DNA of 64,000 nucleotides, taken from contig JAFKGD010000008.1 of assembly GCA_017307855.1 (NCBI GenBank), forward strand, positions 186,001-250,000, in the 5' to 3' direction. The stretch comes from Burkholderiales bacterium. GTDB taxonomy: Bacteria; Pseudomonadota; Gammaproteobacteria; Burkholderiales; Burkholderiaceae_C. Shown here piece by piece: positions 63,101 through 64,000 of this stretch. Numbering within the stretch: the first letter of the stretch is position 1; every line of letters begins with the position of its first letter. The position numbers and the translations under genes are program-made. Under the pieces are notes generated by a model. The model saw only the letters and a program-made list of their open reading frames with translations. It did not search any database and was not told where the DNA came from.

Positions 63101-64000
63101 TCAGTGCGCACCATGTGACGTCGGCTTGCGCACCTTGACCTCGGTTGGCGTCGCGGGCTTGCGCTCGCGCGGCATGGACTGACCGCCTTCTGCGCTGAAG
63201 CGGGCTGGCTCCGCCAATGGGCCGGTGTATTCGTGGGCGACCGTGCCTGCCGGATGCTTGAACCAGCCGGGGTCCTTGTAGTCACCTGGCTGCTGGTCCC
63301 TGCGTACCTTGAGCACGCTGAACATCCCGCCCATCTCCACCGAACCGAACGGTCCTTGTCCCGTCATCATGGGCACGGTGTTGTCTGGAATGGGCATTTC
63401 CATCTCTGCCATGTCTGCCATTCCGCGCTCGCCCATGACCATGTAGTCGGGGATGAGCTTGTTGACCTTCCTGGCGAGGCCGGTGTGATCCACGCCGATG
63501 AGCGTGGGAACGTCGTGCCCCATCGCGTTCATCGTGTGATGGCTCTTGTGGCAGTGGAAGGCCCAGTCGCCTTCCTCGTCTGCCACGAACTCGATCTGGC
63601 GCATCTGTCCGACGGCCACGTCGGCGGTCACTTCATGCCAGCGCGTGCTCTTGGGTGTCGGCCCGCCGTCGGTGCCGGTGACCACGAACTCGTGCCCATG
63701 CAAGTGCATCGGGTGATTGGTCATCGTGAGATTGCCTATGCGAACGCGCACCTTGTCGTTGAGCCGAACGTTCAGGGAATCGATGCCAGGAAAGACGCGG
63801 CTGTTCCATGTCCACAGGTTGAAGTCCGTCATCTCGGCAACCTTGGGGGTCGCAGCGCCAGGCTCGATGTCGTAGGCGCTCAGCAGGAAGCAGAAGTCTC
63901 TCTGCACCACGTCGATCAAGGGATGCTTGTCCTTCGGGTGCGTGACCCAGAAGCCCATCATGCCCATGGCCATCTGCACCATCTCGTCCGCATGCGGGTG
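63101..64000 (-). CDS. Multicopper oxidase (CopA-type), N-terminus outside window
   Basis: 300 codons of the C-terminal part; the frame is open at the window end, so the true start is beyond 64000. The copper-ligand boxes are visible: HPMHLHGHEF and the terminal HCHKSHHTMNAMGHD. A Met-rich tail (MVMGERGMADMAEMEMP) resembles the Met-rich loops of copper-resistance oxidases. It oxidises Cu(I) in the periplasm. It is upstream of the cupredoxin in the same transcript. Confidence 0.92.
   Translation of the reverse strand, partial: HPHADEMVQMAMGMMGFWVTHPKDKHPLIDVVQRDFCFLLSAYDIEPGAATPKVAEMTDFNLWTWNSRVFPGIDSLNVRLNDKVRVRIGNLTMTNHPMHLHGHEFVVTGTDGGPTPKSTRWHEVTADVAVGQMRQIEFVADEEGDWAFHCHKSHHTMNAMGHDVPTLIGVDHTGLARKVNKLIPDYMVMGERGMADMAEMEMPIPDNTVPMMTGQGPFGSVEMGGMFSVLKVRRDQQPGDYKDPGWFKHPAGTVAHEYTGPLAEPARFSAEGGQSMPRERKPATPTEVKVRKPTSHGAH

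Larger units (their letters stand above)
25737..64000. mobile_element. Integrative element (ICE/genomic island) at tRNA-Gly, right end outside window
   Basis: The left boundary is the 3' end of tRNA-Gly. Inside lie a P4/IntB13-type integrase, a Tn3-family insertion, metal-resistance modules and ICE-type regulators (LysR effector-only protein with XRE partner). No conjugation or replication genes appear within 64 kb, so whether it is a full ICE or a decayed island is open. The continuity of all accessory genes to the window end is inferred. Confidence 0.75.

Noticed and set aside
1-64000. CRISPR array
   Set aside because: No regularly spaced short repeats with unique spacers were seen; the repeats found are transposon-like, operator-like or within a gene.

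Overview
The window reads as the chromosome of a GC-rich betaproteobacterium of the order Burkholderiales, probably Comamonadaceae-like. The reasons are several Bug/TctC-type orphan solute-binding proteins, the tig-clpP-clpX-lon order and heavily GC-biased codons. The genus is not determined.

Bases 1-25,560 look like host backbone. From the left: a LysR gene cut by the window edge; a leftward pair of squalene/phytoene-synthase-type genes (hpnD plus a relative); a rightward RND efflux pair behind a promoter overlapped by an inverted repeat; tRNA-Leu(UAG) with a strong terminator; and a leftward catabolic cluster (7.5-17.6 kb). That cluster holds FAH-family hydrolase, DctP-type protein, beta-hydroxyacid dehydrogenase, three Bug proteins, SDR, VOC protein, cupin, aldehyde dehydrogenase and Ldh2-type dehydrogenase, with a divergent LysR regulator. 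A CMD-family protein and the proteostasis block tig-clpP-clpX-lon follow.

At 25,661 a tRNA-Gly(GCC) gene marks the left edge of an integrated island that runs past the right end of the window. A P4/IntB13-type tyrosine integrase lies just inside. It is interrupted by an in-frame TAG, and its remaining C-terminus is cut by a Tn3-family insertion. That insertion zone (27.8-33.4 kb) carries tnpA, several copies of an IS1071-like terminal motif, a small unknown gene, and a second tyrosine recombinase with a dif-like 13-6-13 inverted repeat upstream.

Bases 33.4-49 kb form a Pb/Cd/Zn-type module. It includes a five-HMA P-type ATPase, a PAP2 phosphatase (PbrB-like), an LspA (PbrC-like) and a MerR-family CadR/PbrR regulator. 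Unexpected genes sit with them: TRAP permeases DctQ and DctM without a DctP, a sterol-desaturase-like hydroxylase, a second-type NadE, a MAPEG protein, a CDF-like transporter, and a large thiol-redox set (ScsB/DsbD, DsbB, two DsbA-like, two TlpA-like). Three separate transcription units in this block start from promoters with a TTGACY -35 and a 19-bp spacer, which is the signature of MerR/PbrR control. I therefore read the block as one metal-responsive regulon combining efflux, envelope lipid or cell-wall chemistry and disulfide chemistry.

Bases 49-51.7 kb hold ICE-type regulators (a LysR effector domain without its DNA-binding part, an XRE protein, a full LysR) and a fused remnant of an isochorismatase gene and an AraC-type gene. 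Bases 51.8-64 kb are a leftward copper/silver module: CusCBA efflux, a Cys/Met/His-rich small protein, a copper P-type ATPase behind a CueR-type promoter, a cytochrome c, DUF2933, CusF, a cupredoxin and a multicopper oxidase cut by the window end.
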